DNA of 6,671 nt, taken from the NCBI GenBank assembly GCA_024275215.1, contig JAJRZO010000507.1, positions 1 to 6,671 of the forward strand, in the 5' to 3' direction. This document shows positions 6,605 to 6,671 of this stretch, one piece after another. The stretch comes from Candidatus Zixiibacteriota bacterium. Lineage in GTDB: Bacteria > Zixibacteria > MSB-5A5 > JAABVY01 > JAHJOQ01. The stretch's first letter is position 1; every line of letters begins with the position of its first letter. The notes under the pieces are model-generated. The model worked only from the letters and a program-made list of their open reading frames with translations, did not search any database and was not told the DNA's origin. Made by a program: the position numbers and the translations under genes.

Positions 6605-6671
6605 ATGACTGAACTGCTTTCAAATAAATATTTCCTCTGCATCGGCTTCAATATACTCGTCTTGTTGATGC
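6605..6671 (+). CDS. N-terminus of a probable membrane protein, 3'-truncated by window edge
   Basis: From the ATG at 6605 the frame stays open to the end of the window (22 codons) and reads MTELLSNKYFLCIGFNILVL followed by LM. It has a short polar N-terminus followed from about residue 9 by a hydrophobic stretch typical of a first TM helix. The pattern of an LLSNKYF-type start before TM1 recalls major facilitator transporters, but this is too short to assign. The start is uncertain: no clear Shine-Dalgarno precedes it, an in-frame GTG lies at 6593, and the frame is open back to an ATG at 6506. That ATG lies inside the promoter candidate and is less likely. The promoter and palindrome upstream support a regulated gene beginning here. 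Confidence 0.4.
   Translation, partial: MTELLSNKYFLCIGFNILVLLM

Overview
The window holds the 3' end of a bacterial respiratory complex I (NADH:quinone oxidoreductase) operon, then a separate two-gene unit, then an intergenic regulatory region leading to a gene cut by the right edge. All genes lie on the + strand. Base composition is balanced, with no tRNA, rRNA, CRISPR array or insertion sequence. The gene order and protein types fit a Gram-negative-style bacterium with a full-length Nuo complex. The flavour resembles deltaproteobacterial or FCB-type environmental lineages, but the sequence alone does not fix the phylum.

Positions 1-4853 carry nuoL (5' end cut off by the window), nuoM and nuoN, the three antiporter-like membrane subunits that form the distal proton-pumping arm of complex I. 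They are tightly packed: 23 bp between nuoL and nuoM with a textbook Shine-Dalgarno, and 0 bp between nuoM and nuoN (TAA directly followed by ATG). The key membrane glutamates and lysines are present in all three, so all look functional. No further nuo gene follows nuoN.

Positions 4854-6452 hold a second unit. A 49-bp gap carries a good promoter candidate (TTGACA, 15 bp, TATATT) only 13 bp before the next ATG, implying a very short leader. It would drive a two-TM protein of the DUF502/COV family, whose stop codon overlaps by 4 bp (ATGA) the start of a 301-residue protein that fuses a PTS EIIA type-2 domain to a pair of CBS domains. This second protein looks like a sensor or regulator rather than a sugar-uptake component: it keeps the phosphorylatable histidine, but the second conserved histidine is a tyrosine, and only one of its two CBS nucleotide-binding motifs is canonical.

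Positions 6453-6671 are mostly non-coding. They hold a hairpin that spans the EIIA-CBS stop codon, a second promoter candidate of the same style as the first, with a perfect 8+2+8 palindrome filling its spacer (a likely operator), a short leader region with two competing inverted repeats and an 8-codon mini-ORF, and the first 22 codons of a probable membrane protein. I found no clearly new system. The points most worth a second look are the palindromic promoter, the EIIA-CBS protein with its altered residues, and its translational coupling to a COV-family membrane protein.
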